Assembly: GCA_045837725.1 (NCBI GenBank)
Contig: JBEWZL010000210.1
Span: 1 to 64,000, forward strand
DNA length: 64,000 nt
Direction of reading: 5' to 3'
Origin: Vermamoeba vermiformis
Lineage: Eukaryota; Tubulinea; Echinamoebida
In this document: one piece after another, positions 10,501-22,497 of the stretch
Position numbering within the stretch: position 1 is the first letter of the stretch
How the letters are laid out: every line of letters starts with the position of its first letter
Notes under the pieces: generated by a model
What the model was told of the DNA's origin: nothing
What the model saw: the letters and a program-made list of their open reading frames with translations, nothing else
Databases searched by the model: none
Made by a program: the position numbers and the translations under genes

Positions 10501-13492
10501 TTTGCTTCTCGAACTCGGGCAAGAACTCCGCAGTGAGCTTCAAGCTGCTGTAGGGAGCTTCTTTCAGTTCGGCAATGATTTCACGGGCCTTGGTGACGGC
10601 ATCAAGGGCTTCTTGGAATCTGCTCTGATAGTGCATGTCCTTGGCAGTGCTCGCGTGAGTCTTGCCGGCACGAATCTTCTCTTCAACAACTCGGCTGAAC
10701 AGGGCTTCACCACACTGTGTCTCATACTGATCAATTTGCTTCTCGAACTCGGGCAAGAACTCGGTAGTGAGCTTCAAGCTGTTGTAGGGAGCTTCTTTCA
10801 GTTCGGCAATGATTTCACGGGCCTTGGTGACGGCGTCGAGAGCCTCTTGGAATCTGCTCTGATAGTGCATGTCCTTGGCAGTGGAGCCGTGAGTCTTGGC
10901 TGCACGAATCTTCTCTTCAACGACTCGACTGAACAAGGCTTCACCACACTGACGCTCGTACTCATCAATTTGCTTGACGAAGGGGGGAAGGAAACTGGCA
11001 ACATCTTGAAGTGAGTTCCAAGGGGCCTCTTGCAACTCGGCGATGACTTCACGGGCCTTGGTGACAGCGTCGAGTGATTCTTGGAACCGGCTCTGGTAGT
11101 GCATGTCCTTGGCAGTGGAGCCATGAGTCTTGGCAGCGCGGATTTTGTCATCAGCAAGGCGAGCAAACATTGATTCACCGCACTTCATTTCAAGGTCATC
11201 AATCTGCTTGACGTATGTGTTGAGGAAGGTCTTGACAATCTCCAAATTGACGTAAGGAGGTTGAGCAAGCTCGTTGATCTGCTCGCGGGCCTTGGCAACA
11301 GCGTCGAGTGACTCTTGGAATCTGCTCTGGTAGTGCATATCCTTGGCAGTGGAGCCGTGAGTAGTAGCTTGACGGATCTTCTCCTCAGCGACACGAGAGA
11401 ACATCTTTTCACCGCATTGTTTCTCGTACTCATCGATTTGCTTGACGAAGGCTGGCAAGAATTCGACAACGGCCTTGAAACCGTTGTAAGGTGTCTGGTC
11501 GAGTTCGGCGATGACTTCACGGGCCTTGGCAACTGCGTCGAGTGATTCCTGATATCTGCTTTGGTAGTGCATGTCCTTGGCAGTGGAGCCGTGGGTCTTG
11601 GCTAAGCGAATCTTTTCGTCAACGACTCTGCCAAACATCTCTTCACCACACTTCTTCTCGTATTCATTGATCTGCGTAACGAAGGCTGGCAAGAACTCGA
11701 CGACGGCCTTGAATTCAGCAAAAGGGGGATTAGACAGCTCAACAATGAGCTCGCGGGCCTTGGCAACAGCGTCGAGTGACTCTTGATATCTGTTGTGGAA
11801 AAGCATGTCCTTGGCCTTGGCACCGTGGGTCTTGGCTTCACGGATCTTGTCGTCAACTAAGCGGCTGTACATGCCTTCCCCACATTGCTTTTCGTATTGA
11901 TCGATGAGCTTGATGAAGTCAGGCAAGAATTTCTCAACATCGGCGAAGGTGTTAAACGGGGCATTGGACAACTCGGCAATGCTTTCGCGGGCCTTGGCAA
12001 CAGCTTCAAGAGCTTCCTTGTATCTGCTATGATAGTGCATGTCCTTGGCTGTGGAACCGTGAGTCTTTGCAGCGCGGATCTTGTCATCGACAATTCGGCC
12101 ATACATCTTCTCACCGCACGACTTCTCCAGGTCATCGATCTTGGGAATGAACTTGGCCAAGAAGTCAACAACGGTCTTGTGAGTACCAAAAGTCGATTGC
12201 AGATCTGAGATTGCATCGCGAGCCTTGGCAATGGCGTCGAGAGCCTCTTGATATCTGCTTTGGAAGTGCATGTCTTTGGCCTTGTCACCATGGGTGTCAG
12301 CAGCGCGAATCTTGTCGTCGATAATTCGGCCATACATCTTCTCACCACACGACCTCTCCAGGTCATCGATCTTGGGAATGAACTTGGCCAAGAAGTCAAC
12401 AACGGTCTTGTGAGTACCAAAAGTCGATTGCAGGTCTGAGATTGCATCACGAGCCTTGGCAATAGCGTCGAGAGCCTCTTGATATCTGCTTTGGAAGTGC
12501 ATGTCTTTGGCCTTGTCGCCATGGGTGTCAGCAGCACGGATCTTGTCGTCGATAATTCGGCCATACATCTTCTCACCACACGACTTCTCCAGGTCGTCGA
12601 TCTTTGGAATGAACTTGGCCAAGAAGTCTACAACAGTTTTGTGGGTACCAAAAGTCGATTGCAGATCTGAGATTGCATCGCGAGCCTTGGCGATGGCATC
12701 GAGAGCCTCTTGATATCTGCTTTGGAAGTGCATGTCCTTGGCCTTGTCGCCATGGGTGTCAGCAGCCCGGATCTTCTCGTCGATAACTCTTCCATACATC
12801 TTCTCACCACACTTCTTCTCGTATTCGTCAATTTGTTTGATGAAGTCGGGAAGGAAGGTAACAACGGCAGAGTGAGTGCTGTACGGGGCTTCCGAGAGCT
12901 GAGCAATGCTTTCGCGGGCCTTGGCAACAGCGTCGAGTGACTCTTGATATCTGTCTTGGAACAGCATGTCCTTGGCCTTGGCACCGTGGGTCTTGGCTTC
13001 GCGGATCTTGTCGTCTACTACTCGTCCCATCATAGAATCAGCAATCTTCTTCTCGATGGTGTCGATCTGTGCACGAGACTCGGTGACAAACGTCTTGACT
13101 GCGTCAGCGAAATTGTAAGGAGCTGCGTCCAATACAGCCAAAGCAGTGCGAGCCTTATTGACGGATTCAGAGGCCTCAGCGTATCTATTGTGGAAGTGCA
13201 TCTGGTTGGCGTTGGTCAGGGGACCTTTGACGTCTGAGTACAAGCCATCCAAAGCCTTCTTGACGAAGTTGCTTGCGTCGCTTTCGAGCTTCTTGAGGTC
13301 ATTCTTGGCAGCAGTAACGAACTGTTGAGTCTTGGCAAAGGTCGCGGGAACGATCTTGGTCAGACTTTCCTTTTCAAAGGCGACTACTGCGTCTTTAAGC
13401 TTAAGCACTTCTTGGAGTTGAGCATTAGCCTCTTCGAAGGTCTTGAATTCACGCTTCTTGAGCGAGTTGAGTAAGGCTTCTAGCGCTTCCAT
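7558..13492 (-). CDS. Large protein with ~15 helical 77-residue repeats and unknown C-terminal domain
   Basis: Three coding exons encode about 1,930 residues: 13492-9720, about 9660-7727 and 7659-7558, with small introns between. After ~95 N-terminal residues come about 15 repeats of ~77 residues, each with the pattern DDKIRAAKTHGSTAKDMHYQ, SRFQEALDAVTKAREII, and ...EKQIDQYERQCGEAMF. Residue spacing suggests helical hairpins, but I recognise no named family. The last ~680 residues are non-repetitive, with mixed helical and beta character; I do not recognise a domain. No signal peptide or membrane segment is visible. The start was chosen because an acceptor site (ttgttgtag) lies 2 nt before this ATG. 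A structural or scaffolding role is only a guess. Confidence 0.85.
12085..12780 (-). repeat. Three near-identical 231-bp tandem units inside the repeat gene
   Basis: Protein repeats 3, 4 and 5 (each holding IRAADTHGDKAKDMHFQSRY) are almost identical at the DNA level with a 231-bp period, while other repeats in the gene have diverged strongly. For example TTGATATCTGCTTTGGAAGTG recurs near 12249, 12480 and 12711 with matching neighbours. This indicates recent unit duplication or gene conversion and predicts copy-number variation between strains. Confidence 0.9.
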
Positions 13493-13494
13493 GC

Positions 13495-13602
13495 CTACAA
13501 CAACAAAGATCAGTGTCAAATCCAACGAATCTCGGATTACAATCAAAATTTTATGCATTAAAAGGCGTAATTAGATTATATGTTGCATTTATAATAACCT
13601 AC
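13495..13602 (-). other. Probable 5' UTR intron of the repeat protein gene
   Basis: On the minus strand CAAAG/gtaggtta (donor at 13602) and ttgttgtag/GCATGG (acceptor at 13495) bound a 108-nt AT-rich segment directly upstream of the start codon. Confidence 0.6.
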
Positions 13603-13887
13603 CTTTGTTTCGCTCGTGTTGTATCTTTAAGGCAAGTAATAAAGTAATGCGTGTTCAAGGATCTTTCCTTTTATCCTCGCTCTCGTCACTTACAATGTGA
13701 CCAATATCGATAAACTACCAATCATAAAAAGGACCGAGCAATCACATCACATTTTTCAGTTCCATGAACGATGGGCGCTGAGGTCCCTTCGTCACGCGAC
13801 ATTCGCAGAAAGAATTAATAGACCCTAACAAGCTATGTCAGCAATAAGAAACCACATATAATTGAAAGATTACTCACGAATAGGTAT
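13603..13887. promoter_or_regulatory. Upstream region of the repeat protein gene
   Basis: Intergenic DNA upstream of the minus-strand repeat gene. It contains pyrimidine-rich stretches and no open frame. I see no unambiguous TATA element or other named site. Confidence 0.3.
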
Positions 13888-14492
13888 ATATGTTCAGACC
13901 CGTTAAGTCCGTCATTTCACTTTGACCAAGTTGAAACCGATCGGGTTGTAAAATTGTTTCCAATTCATTTGTCGTTGTGCACCACATAAAGTGAGATAAC
14001 TCCACAAGTTGTTACGAGCAACTAACCGCCATCGTGCTAATACAAGATGTCGTTAATGTACGTCATTTTTTTCAGATTTGAAACAAATTAAAAATGCAAC
14101 TAAAAAATAGTCCATTCAATATGAAAAATTACAAATAATTTAGACGAATTTATCACGATAATTACCATACAAATGCCTTCCATACCAGATTTAATTCAAG
14201 AGCGGATGGTGTTTCTTAATAAGTGCGGCACGGCTTAAATTGAACGTGCAATCGAAATAACCAATTCAAATGTTATTGCACAAATTAAATGAGGTGTGCG
14301 GTTTAATTATGTGACAAAGATGAAATGACAGCTAATTTTGGTTCCAAGCCAAGGCCGTTTCAGCGTTTGACAAATTTATTTTTTGAGCACAATCGTCAAT
14401 GGATAACAGTAACATGATATTCTATATAGTGCTACTTCTACAAAGTTGAATTGCCCGGCAAGGTTGAGGAGTTGACGTGATCGAGTTGTAAG
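13888..14492 (+). pseudogene. Relics of the P450 last exon and its 3' flank
   Basis: Bases 13888-14070 match the end of the P450 last exon and the following flank at 4585-4770 (for example GACCAAGTTGAAACCGATCG at 13921). Bases 14221-14345 match 4827-4957. A second short relic near 14430-14485 reads as the last-exon start (CTTCTACAAAGTTGAATTG) joined after an internal deletion to its end (GATCGAGTTGTAA). None retains a usable frame. They sit upstream of the fuller P450 at 15.8 kb and mark a history of tandem P450 duplication and loss. Confidence 0.75.
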
Positions 14493-14706
14493 CTTCAATT
14501 AGGAATATAATGTAAATGATCAATAGCAAACGAGATAAATGAGATAGTTGTAAGATTTGAAGGGTTATTCCATTATGAAAGCTGTTCTTTTGCGGATCCA
14601 GGATCGATCTGCAAAACCCCGCCAAAAAAAAGAGAATGCTTAGAATATAACTTTATCTAGGGAGTGAATTCCTTTCGCTGACGTATTATTTCGAGAATGC
14701 AATTGG

Positions 14707-15219
14707 TTACAAGTTGTCTTCATTTATCTCGACGTAGTTGCCATTCAGATTCTGCAATCTGATCCAATTGAACTGCAACATGTACGCTTGAACCAAGTAA
14801 TAAACTTTTGCATTGACGCATTTAAGGTCGAGCAAAGACTTGTCTAAATCAGCAAGATCGGGCAGATCCGCTAAACCATTTTCAAGGCCCCATTGGAGCA
14901 AATTCTTGGCCCATAATACTTTATATTTGTCTGGCATATTCTCGTATTCAATAATCAAGGTATTAGGTGTAGCTAGCTCAATTGAATAATTAACAGTAAG
15001 CCCAGGTTTTTTTAATCCGTCTTTCGCACGGTTAACGCGCCGGTTTTTGAAGAAGTGGCATTCCTCTATAGTAATTCCATTATATCGATTATCTAATACG
15101 ACTGGTTCTCTGTGGGGACCCCAGACTGTTTCTGGGAAGCTGTCAAAATCCAAAACGGCAAAGACTGGATCGCCATACTCCGTTAATTTGGTTCGGTTGT
15201 CGTCTATAATTGGGTCCAT
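14707..15219 (-). CDS. Hypothetical protein, single exon
   Basis: A single open frame of about 170 residues starts at the first in-frame ATG (MDPIIDDNRTKLTEYGD) and ends GNYVEINEDNL. It is acidic, has no signal peptide or membrane segment, and shows alternating hydrophobic positions consistent with a small globular domain. I recognise no family. It is transcribed away from the downstream P450 gene with a ~545 bp gap. It is intron-free in a window where most genes are heavily split, so it could be retrocopied, recently acquired or simply small. Confidence 0.5.
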   Translation of the reverse strand: MDPIIDDNRTKLTEYGDPVFAVLDFDSFPETVWGPHREPVVLDNRYNGITIEECHFFKNRRVNRAKDGLKKPGLTVNYSIELATPNTLIIEYENMPDKYKVLWAKNLLQWGLENGLADLPDLADLDKSLLDLKCVNAKVYYLVQAYMLQFNWIRLQNLNGNYVEINEDNL

Positions 15220-15764
15220 TGTTTGAATGTAGGTTTGCAATCAATGCTCTGTTTAAGGCAATTGCGGTCAAATAAATTCGTCAGCTCGTTACCTTTTGGA
15301 GCGAACACCACACACGGACAATTTTGCTTCGTATCGTGCAATAATTAGCAATAATATGCCAGGGTGCGCTCGTCAAGTGGGTAGTGTCTTTTCTTGCCGT
15401 TCTGTAAGTGCGCTCATTTTCTAGATGTGAAGGTGGGTAAAATTAACTACTAAACAATTAACTGAATAATTGAACGCATTATCGTTATAATTAATAATAA
15501 TATTGTTGTAATTTTAGTAATTTTTGTAATTTTTGAGCTGGAATAGTTCATCCCGTAATGGTAATTATTTTCATTTACTTACTTTATGCAGGGCACGCAA
15601 GTACGGTCGTGCCAAAAATTAATTAAGAGGGCTCTATTTCGTTAATATGCCAAATATGTTGCACGTTTTACCGAGATCAGACATGTGTTTTAGTTCACAA
15701 AATCTTATCAAGACGTGAAATTTTATTAACTAGTATACTAGTTGTATGTTAGTTGCAGCCACAA
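15220..15764. promoter_or_regulatory. Divergent spacer between orphan gene and P450
   Basis: AT-rich spacer of about 545 bp between divergently transcribed genes. No coding potential or clear repeat was seen. It should contain both promoters. Confidence 0.35.
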
Positions 15765-17737
15765 ATGCTCGTTTGGATATTATTGCTCTTATTTGTGGCG
15801 ATCGGCTTGGCGGTAGCTTGGGAATGGAAACAACGCCATCCAAAGTCAGATATTCCAATGCCACCAGCTATCAGTTTATCAGAATTATCCCCTAAAACTG
15901 GCGAAAACATTGATATAGTATTCGATCGCTTGAAAGCAAAATACGGAACTTGTTTCAGATTCAGAGTCCCGTTTTACGCGCACTTTGTTGTGACTGTAGG
16001 CGCTGCCTCGTCAAAAACGTATCATATGTTAAAGGACGATGAAGTTAGCGTTAGTTTGGGCTATAGAGTAAGTTTATAATTATAATTCCATTTAATTTTA
16101 ATCGGGATCTTTGCCGCTTTTGTCAAAGTAAACCGTAATATCTATTCTTTTTGACTAATATATATAAAATAATTCTCTAATATTATTTGGTAGTTTTTGA
16201 ATCAATTGGGACTCGGCTCGAGCCATTTGAAAGCTGTGATCCGCGACAATACAATGAACACGTTTATTCCGATGCTGGAGAAAGCTTTTAACAAAGAGAG
16301 ATACAACCATTTTGCAAAAGTCACTCGTGCAGGCCATATTGACTATATGAGACGTTTTTGGAACAATGAAGTTCAGAAAGTCGATCTGTTTGTCGAGATG
16401 TACGTCTTGAACATCCGTTTGATCATCAGGTAAATATATTATAGTAGTAAATATCGCACTTAATATTAAAATGATATATTTAGAGCGTTTATGGGTGATT
16501 TTGAAGAGGAAAAGGTCGCTGGATTGATAGAGACGTTCAAAGCCCTAGATCTAGAAGAGCGAATCAAAGGACTGTCCAATATAGCACATAACTTTACTCC
16601 TAGTGGGCGCAGAGAACTTGAGAGTCATTGGAGTGCCACTCGAGATCTGGTCAAGTATCTCGTTGAATACCGTAAAAAACATCAAAGTGCTACGAGTGAC
16701 GTTGAATTCTTCGACTATTTGACTAAACAAACTACAGATGATAACGGTAAGATCCATTTTATAATAACGTCGTCTTAATAACTAAGTCCAATAGTGCGCG
16801 GAATAATTCAATTGTTACGACGAGTGACACGTGTCACTCAAAAACAGACCGTGCATTAATTTTAATTCTTTTGTTAATCGTAAATTAGATGTACTTATAT
16901 ATTGTTGCTATATTTAGGTCAGATTGACTACGAGTTATTAACGTGTCGCGTCTTCTCGGTTATTTTCCTCGCTATTTTGAACACATTCGCCACGAGTGCT
17001 TGGTTCTTATTCCGAGTCTTTGATAATGCTGCAATTGTACGTGCGATAGTTAGCACGTAATTAGAGCAACACTAACAATCGTTTTAGTATGAAAAAGTGA
17101 AGAAAGAACAACTTGAGTACTACGAGATTTTGAACGATCCCAACGCTGAGCCTGGCACTGCGCTGATCAACAAATTTCCGTTCAGTGAATTAGTTTGTTC
17201 GTGAAGTAGTTCGTACTTCAGTCAACGGCATCTCGTTCAGACGTGCTGTCACAGACTTTGTTTTGAATGACAACGGCACCAATCACTTCATTCCGAAAGG
17301 TCAGTAGAGCAGTATTGAATTAATATAGCATCCATTTATTAACAATTTTTATTTACTAGGCTCGTACGTGATTATGCCGTACAGCACGATCATCAAGGAC
17401 ACGACCGTTTACAAGGACCCTGAAGAGTTCAGACCTGAGCGATTCGAAACTGAAGCCAAAGGTGCTTGTGAGAACGTTGTGTTTGGCGCGGGACGACACC
17501 CGTGCACTGGTAAGGGAATTAAGTTTGGTCATACCTTGAACTAATGGACTTTTTTCAGGCACCAAGTTCGCGATGCTGAACATCAAGAACATTGCATTCA
17601 ACATCATGAACTTCTACAAAGTAGATGTGCCCGGCAAGATCGAAGACTATGTGCCTAAGATTCGAAGTATGGGTGTGTTCAGACCCATCAAGCCCGTTAT
17701 GTTTACACTGACCAAGTTGAAACCGATCGAATTATAA
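15765..17737 (+). CDS. Cytochrome P450, near full length, with a 1-nt frameshift
   Basis: Six or more exons encode a microsomal P450. The start at ATG 15765 gives an N-terminal membrane anchor (LVWILLLLFVAIGLAVAWEW) and the Pro-rich hinge. Later exons carry the helix-I region (near 16950), the ExxR helix, the PERF motif (EFRPERFETEA) and haem loop FGAGRHPCTG near 17490, ending ...TKLKPIEL. The haem loop and short substrate loops resemble the CYP51/CYP7/8 side of the superfamily, but I cannot name the family. Near 17196-17202 the sequence GAATTAGTTTGTTCG has one more base than the matching place in the 3' copy at 4069-4084, shifting the frame just before the ExxR helix. Either the gene is newly inactive or this is a read error in a T run. 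Confidence 0.75.
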
Positions 17738-18593
17738 ACGCAACAAAGGTTTAGTACGCCGCATCTACGGACCATCGTTGACGTTGCTATGACACGACCA
17801 GCATTGGCGTAGTTCGTGGTCTCAATAGCTTTTCGCCCTAGCGCAAGGGTTACGCGATACGCGTCATTGCGAGTACCACCTCGTAGTGACGTATACCACT
17901 CATAACAAAGTATTTAGCTATTTGGCGATGGTTTAGGGTATGTATTATCTACACATCGTTTGCTTTCTTTAAAACTTGCATTCATATACGTTCCTATTCT
18001 ACACCATTCACTCCAAAAATAATTACAAAATTAGTAATTGGTGATCGACAGAATTGCAAAGCAAATTTATAAATATATTACAACGCTTTGAGAAATTAAT
18101 TTGTCGCATTCAACTAGATCTAGGGGACTTTAACTTACCCGGCCGGTAGGAGAGAGTCCTTGCAAGCTCTCGAATGCCGAGCATCTGGACCCACGATAGC
18201 AGAGTGGATTCGGTTTACACTGACGTTTACGTCAATCTTTAATTAGGCTAAAAGTTCGCGGAGGTTTTATTGGCTTCGTTTAACCGTTTTCAAAGCGCAA
18301 CTTTCCCGACAATGAAACCACAAGGATAAGTCTACTATCCGACCTTCTAAATACTGAAAGCCCCTCTCGGTGAGGATATTTTACCGTATCAAGTCAAAGG
18401 TTACCCGCTCTTCGAAATCTGTTTTAGTGGAGCCTTTGTAGGTAGACTAGAAAACTTGATTAGCTCGAAAATTGAGGCGGGAATTGCTTCCGAAGATCAA
18501 TACTAAAAATAACGCGAATCTTTTGATACGTTACACAGTGCCAAAAACTTTAATGTTTCATTTCAAATTAATTAATTGAAGAAGTTCAGCAAC
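17738..18593. other. Non-coding intergenic block with a GC-richer core
   Basis: About 855 bp without a supported gene. The part from about 18120 to 18460 is less AT-rich than nearby spacers and contains possible short stems, such as CCTCTCGGTGAGG near 18364 and CCCTAGCGCAAGGG near 17840. This could be an unannotated structured RNA or an upstream regulatory region. I could not match it to tRNA, spliceosomal RNA, SRP RNA or U3. Confidence 0.25.
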
Positions 18594-20146
18594 ATGAACA
18601 GCTTCATCTACTTATCATTGCTGCTACTGTGCGTTGCTGGTGCATTCAGTCAATCTATAACGGTAATTATTCCGAATTTTTTTTCCGACCGACTTAATTT
18701 AATCTCTCGTAGAGTTTAACCACTGCCAATGTTGGAGGATTAGTAGTTCCATCTTATTACCAAAGCAGTAGAATATACACTATGGACTCCTTTGGCGACA
18801 CAGTCGTATCCGTGGGAGGAAAGGCCGTAAACCCGGATCTCTTCGCCGCAATCTTCAAGCGAGACGCTGCAGGAAACTACAATTTCGTAGCTCAAAAGAA
18901 TATCACGACAACACTTGTCGCCGCAGTGGCTACAAACGGAAAGTGGTTTGCGATAACGACTGAACTTGACGGAATCCACGTTTGGAGATTAGATAGCAAC
19001 AACAATATCGTCGATGAATATGTTCTGAATATTCCGGATATAGTCATCAATATGAAGTTTTTTTCGGACGATACTTTGACTCTACTAGTCGACATGAACA
19101 TCTATTCACTGCAATTCAACGGCTCAGCTTGGAATATTGTCAATTCATTAGCAACCAGCCTGCCCGGTGATCAGTTCTACCCTGTCATGCTTAACGAATA
19201 TAGGTTGATTTACCTAGTTGGCTCAACAGTGTATTTGAACACCAGAACAAACGGTCAATGGCAATTCCAAGAATCGTTCAATATCAATTTAAATGTAATT
19301 GCATTGGGCAATATTGCGTGGAATGGACAAACGATCGTAGTTACTGGCGATGGCATCAGTTTTATTTACGAAAAAGTCAATAACAACTGGACGAACATTG
19401 CAAATCTTGTCTATCCCACTTCTATACAAGGACTTGGAGACGGAATTCTTCCGTTGCTCTCCAATTATTTCGTTTTGTCATCGAAAACGAATAAACAGCC
19501 TTCCGTGCTGCTCTACAAGGACGTCACTGGGACTTGGAACTACGCAGCTGAAATCCACGCATCAATCAGCAACGATTACACCAGATTAGGCATGCCGACT
19601 GTGGTGAATGACTACGACATTCTATTCTTAACGCAGGAAACGAACAACAACATTACATCGTCGCACTTGGAAAGTTTTCCAAAATGCATTTTCTCGCCCA
19701 TCGACATCACGTGCAAAGTTCAACCGCTGAACTGCGACCAGAATCCAGTGCTACTGATTACCGATTTCTTCGTGGACAATCAACCCCGCTGTCCATCAAC
19801 GTTAGCAGTTCAATCGTACACGTTCAGCACCAACAACTTCACCACTACGTTGAAGTTTTCTCGCGAATTTTCTCCCGATTTCACTTGCTCCGCACAGTTC
19901 CAGTGCGCCAGTTCTCCAGCGGTGTTATCTGTGCCTCAAAGTACTCCACCAGCAGTGTCAAATCAACCGGAGAGTGCTCCGTCAATGGCTTCAAATCAAC
20001 CATCAAGTTCATCCGCGCCAACTCAACCCGTGGCAATTGGAGTGCCAACAACAGCTGAGCAAGGGAAGACTAGCGGGGCGAACTTTGTCTCGGGGCTATC
20101 AACGTTTGTTTTGAGCCTGTTGTTAACTTTGGCATTGACGATGTAA
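18594..20146 (+). CDS. Secreted GPI-anchored beta-propeller-like surface protein
   Basis: Two exons: a short first exon encodes a signal peptide (MNSFIYLSLLLLCVAGAFSQ), then a ~65-nt intron (18663-18710) leads to a long exon. The body repeats strand-like segments such as DTVVSVGGKAVNPDLFAA and GQTIVVTGDGISFIY, similar in feel to FG-GAP or propeller blades, though no family is certain. After a Cys-containing region comes a Ser/Pro/Gln-rich stalk, and the protein ends in a hydrophobic tail (FVLSLLLTLALTM) with no charged residues after it, as expected for GPI attachment. The 3' end converges on the kelch gene with a 73-bp gap; that gene has the same stalk-plus-GPI ending. Confidence 0.75.
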
Positions 20147-20219
20147 TTTTCAATTGATTGTGCAGTAAAACGATTTACTACAACTGAATCTTCATTTTCT
20201 GACCTCGATACAATCGGAA

Positions 20220-22497
20220 TTAGATAAGAGCGACAATGAAGAGTAACGTTGTTGCAGTTAATAAAGCACCACTTGAAACTTGATTTGCCGCTGGAAGTTT
20301 TCCACTGTCCGTTGGCTGAGTCGACTGCGGTGCTGATTCGATTGGCGTCGCTACAACAGGACTGTTGTCCGGGCTGTTGATAATCGGTCCTGCTACCGGT
20401 GCTGGAGAAGGTTGAGAGGTCGAGGCAGGTGAAGATTGTGGTACCGTGCCTGGTGTGCAGCCAAAGTACTCTCCAGTGCAAACACCCGCTTGACACGTGT
20501 CATTGTGAGTACAACTATTGCCGTCATCGCACGGAGTCGCGTTTGGCATGTTAGTTAGTGCCGGGCATTCTCCGCTTGGCGGATAGCACAGTGATGTTTG
20601 ACAGTCTGTTGTCGGACACTGTTTCGAGTCCAAAGCAGTGCAGACACCTCCCATGCACACAGATGATGTTGAACATGCGCTGTAGTCTTCGCAGGATGTT
20701 CCGTTAGGGTAGAGTTGACAGTTATCCACGAAGTTGCTGGGAATATTTACTGCCGTTGCACCACCAAGCCACGTCCATTGGTTAGTTGGTACGTGATATC
20801 GCCACAAGTCTTGCAATATTCCTACGATAGCACATTAGAAACAGTAATAGCAAAGAAGATGTCGTCCTAATTGATCGGTGTTACTTACCATTGTTGTTGA
20901 CACCGCCAAACAAGTAAAAGTAATCGTCTTCTTGCCAATACACGGAAATGGCACGAGGACCAGGGAAGGCATCATCGGAGGGAACTCCGAGTTGTCCGAA
21001 ATTTCGATTGACACGTGTATAAGGATTGGAGCTACCGTGCATCCAAGTCCATTCGTTGTTTGTGTAGTCATATCGCCACAAGTCATTCAAGAATTCCCAT
21101 GGATATTTGACAAAGCCACCGAACAGCCAGAAATACCCGCCGTAAGTCCACGTTGCAGCAGCACCTCTGGCAAACGGAAGATTGTCCGATGACGGAACAT
21201 TCCGAGTACCGTACTGGCCCATCGGCAACGAGCCATTGTTGTTGCCGCCCATCCATGCCCAGCCATTGACAGCGCGATCAAACTTCCATACGTCATTCAG
21301 AGGACCTTTTAGTGACCCTGTTAGTTAATTTAAACTGTCTAGTTGACAAATACTTATTTTTGTAACGTACCAGGACCAAGAGTATCATAGCCAACACCTC
21401 CAAACAGCCACAAATTGCCTGCTGCATCGACCCAAGAGGCGCCGAAATATCTAGAACCGGGAGAATAGTCTGTAGATGCCACGCCTAGCTGGCTCGGTGT
21501 ACTGTAGTGTCCATTATTGATAGTAACTAAAGTCCACTCATTTGTAAATGGATTATAGCTCCATAGATCATTTAGAAAACCAATTACTAATGTAATAATT
21601 GATTAAAATCAATTCTGTTTCAATTGTTTTTGCAAGCAATTACCGAGCGACTGGCCACCGAAGATCCAAAATTTTCCATCGGGACTTTGCCAAGAATAAA
21701 CAAATCGTCTTGCAGATGGATAATAATCGACGGAAGCATTGCCTTTAGGACCGATGACACCGGGGTCTGATGTACCAATCATGGATCCGCTCATCCAAGT
21801 CCATTCTTTTTTCTTCGTATTGTATCTCCACATATCAGTAAGGAATCCTAAAAATATATTCCATTAAGTTATATTCCCCTTTAATCAGTATTTCAATTAA
21901 AGAAACAGAAAGGTCTTTTAAATTAAATTTTTTCTTTCAGAAAATGGGACCAGCCTCAGCACTGCCACCATAGATCCAATAATTGTCATTGCTATCCATC
22001 CAAGCTGCGTAGCCGACCAGCCAGGATATTGTCCACCGGGATTTGTGCCGTACTCTGCTCGTCGACGGTAAACTCAGTGGCCTCCATAGATCAGTTCGGT
22101 TTGTACTGCCAAAGGCACTGTCCCCTTTTAATGATGTATAAAAATTTTTCGATCTATAATGTACCAAACTTGACTTACATGAGCTATCTTCCGATACGCG
22201 CATAAAAACATTTGAATTGCTGTCAATTTGTGCAGCTGCACCTATAAATCTACCAGGCATGACACGAGGAAAATCATTTGATGGCGCAACGGGATCCGTT
22301 GTTGCGTTATATCCGAACAACCAAGTCCAAGTCAGCTTTGCCGGATCAAACCGCCATAAGTCGTTAGAAAGAGATGGCGTTGCTCCACCGAACAAATAAA
22401 ACAAGCCGTTTGAATCTGTAAATGCTACCGGATATTGAACGCCGCCTGGTCCGTTATTCACATCAGGAACGCCTTGAGTACCATAAACACTAGGCAT
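20220..22497 (-). pseudogene. Kelch/galactose-oxidase-like surface protein, 3' part
   Basis: This is the C-terminal part of a GPI-anchored kelch protein. Exons carry blades of the form NDLWRYDYTNNEWTWM, then ...FPGPRAI..YWQEDDYFYLFGG. After the blades comes a Cys-rich module (DDGNSCTHNDTCQAGVCTG), a Pro/Ser stalk and a hydrophobic GPI tail. The segment starts abruptly at 22497 with MPSVYGTQGVPDV and has no signal peptide. Its first residues continue exactly the last blade of the segment ending near 26386, with a DNA transposon between. Near 22000-22110 the blade text jumps between frames (DLWR in one, GQYPGWSAT in another, AWMDSNDNYWIYGG in the first), so it has at least two frameshifts and is probably decaying. 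Confidence 0.8.

Noticed and set aside
7717-13330. Several long plus-strand open frames opposite the repeat protein gene
   Set aside because: They are antisense shadows. Their repeat structure mirrors the 231-bp coding repeats on the minus strand, and they have no independent domains.
18125-18200. U1 snRNA-like start (ACTTACC) in the 18-kb spacer
   Set aside because: Beyond those seven bases, the expected stem-loop I and Sm site are not found, so the match is likely chance.
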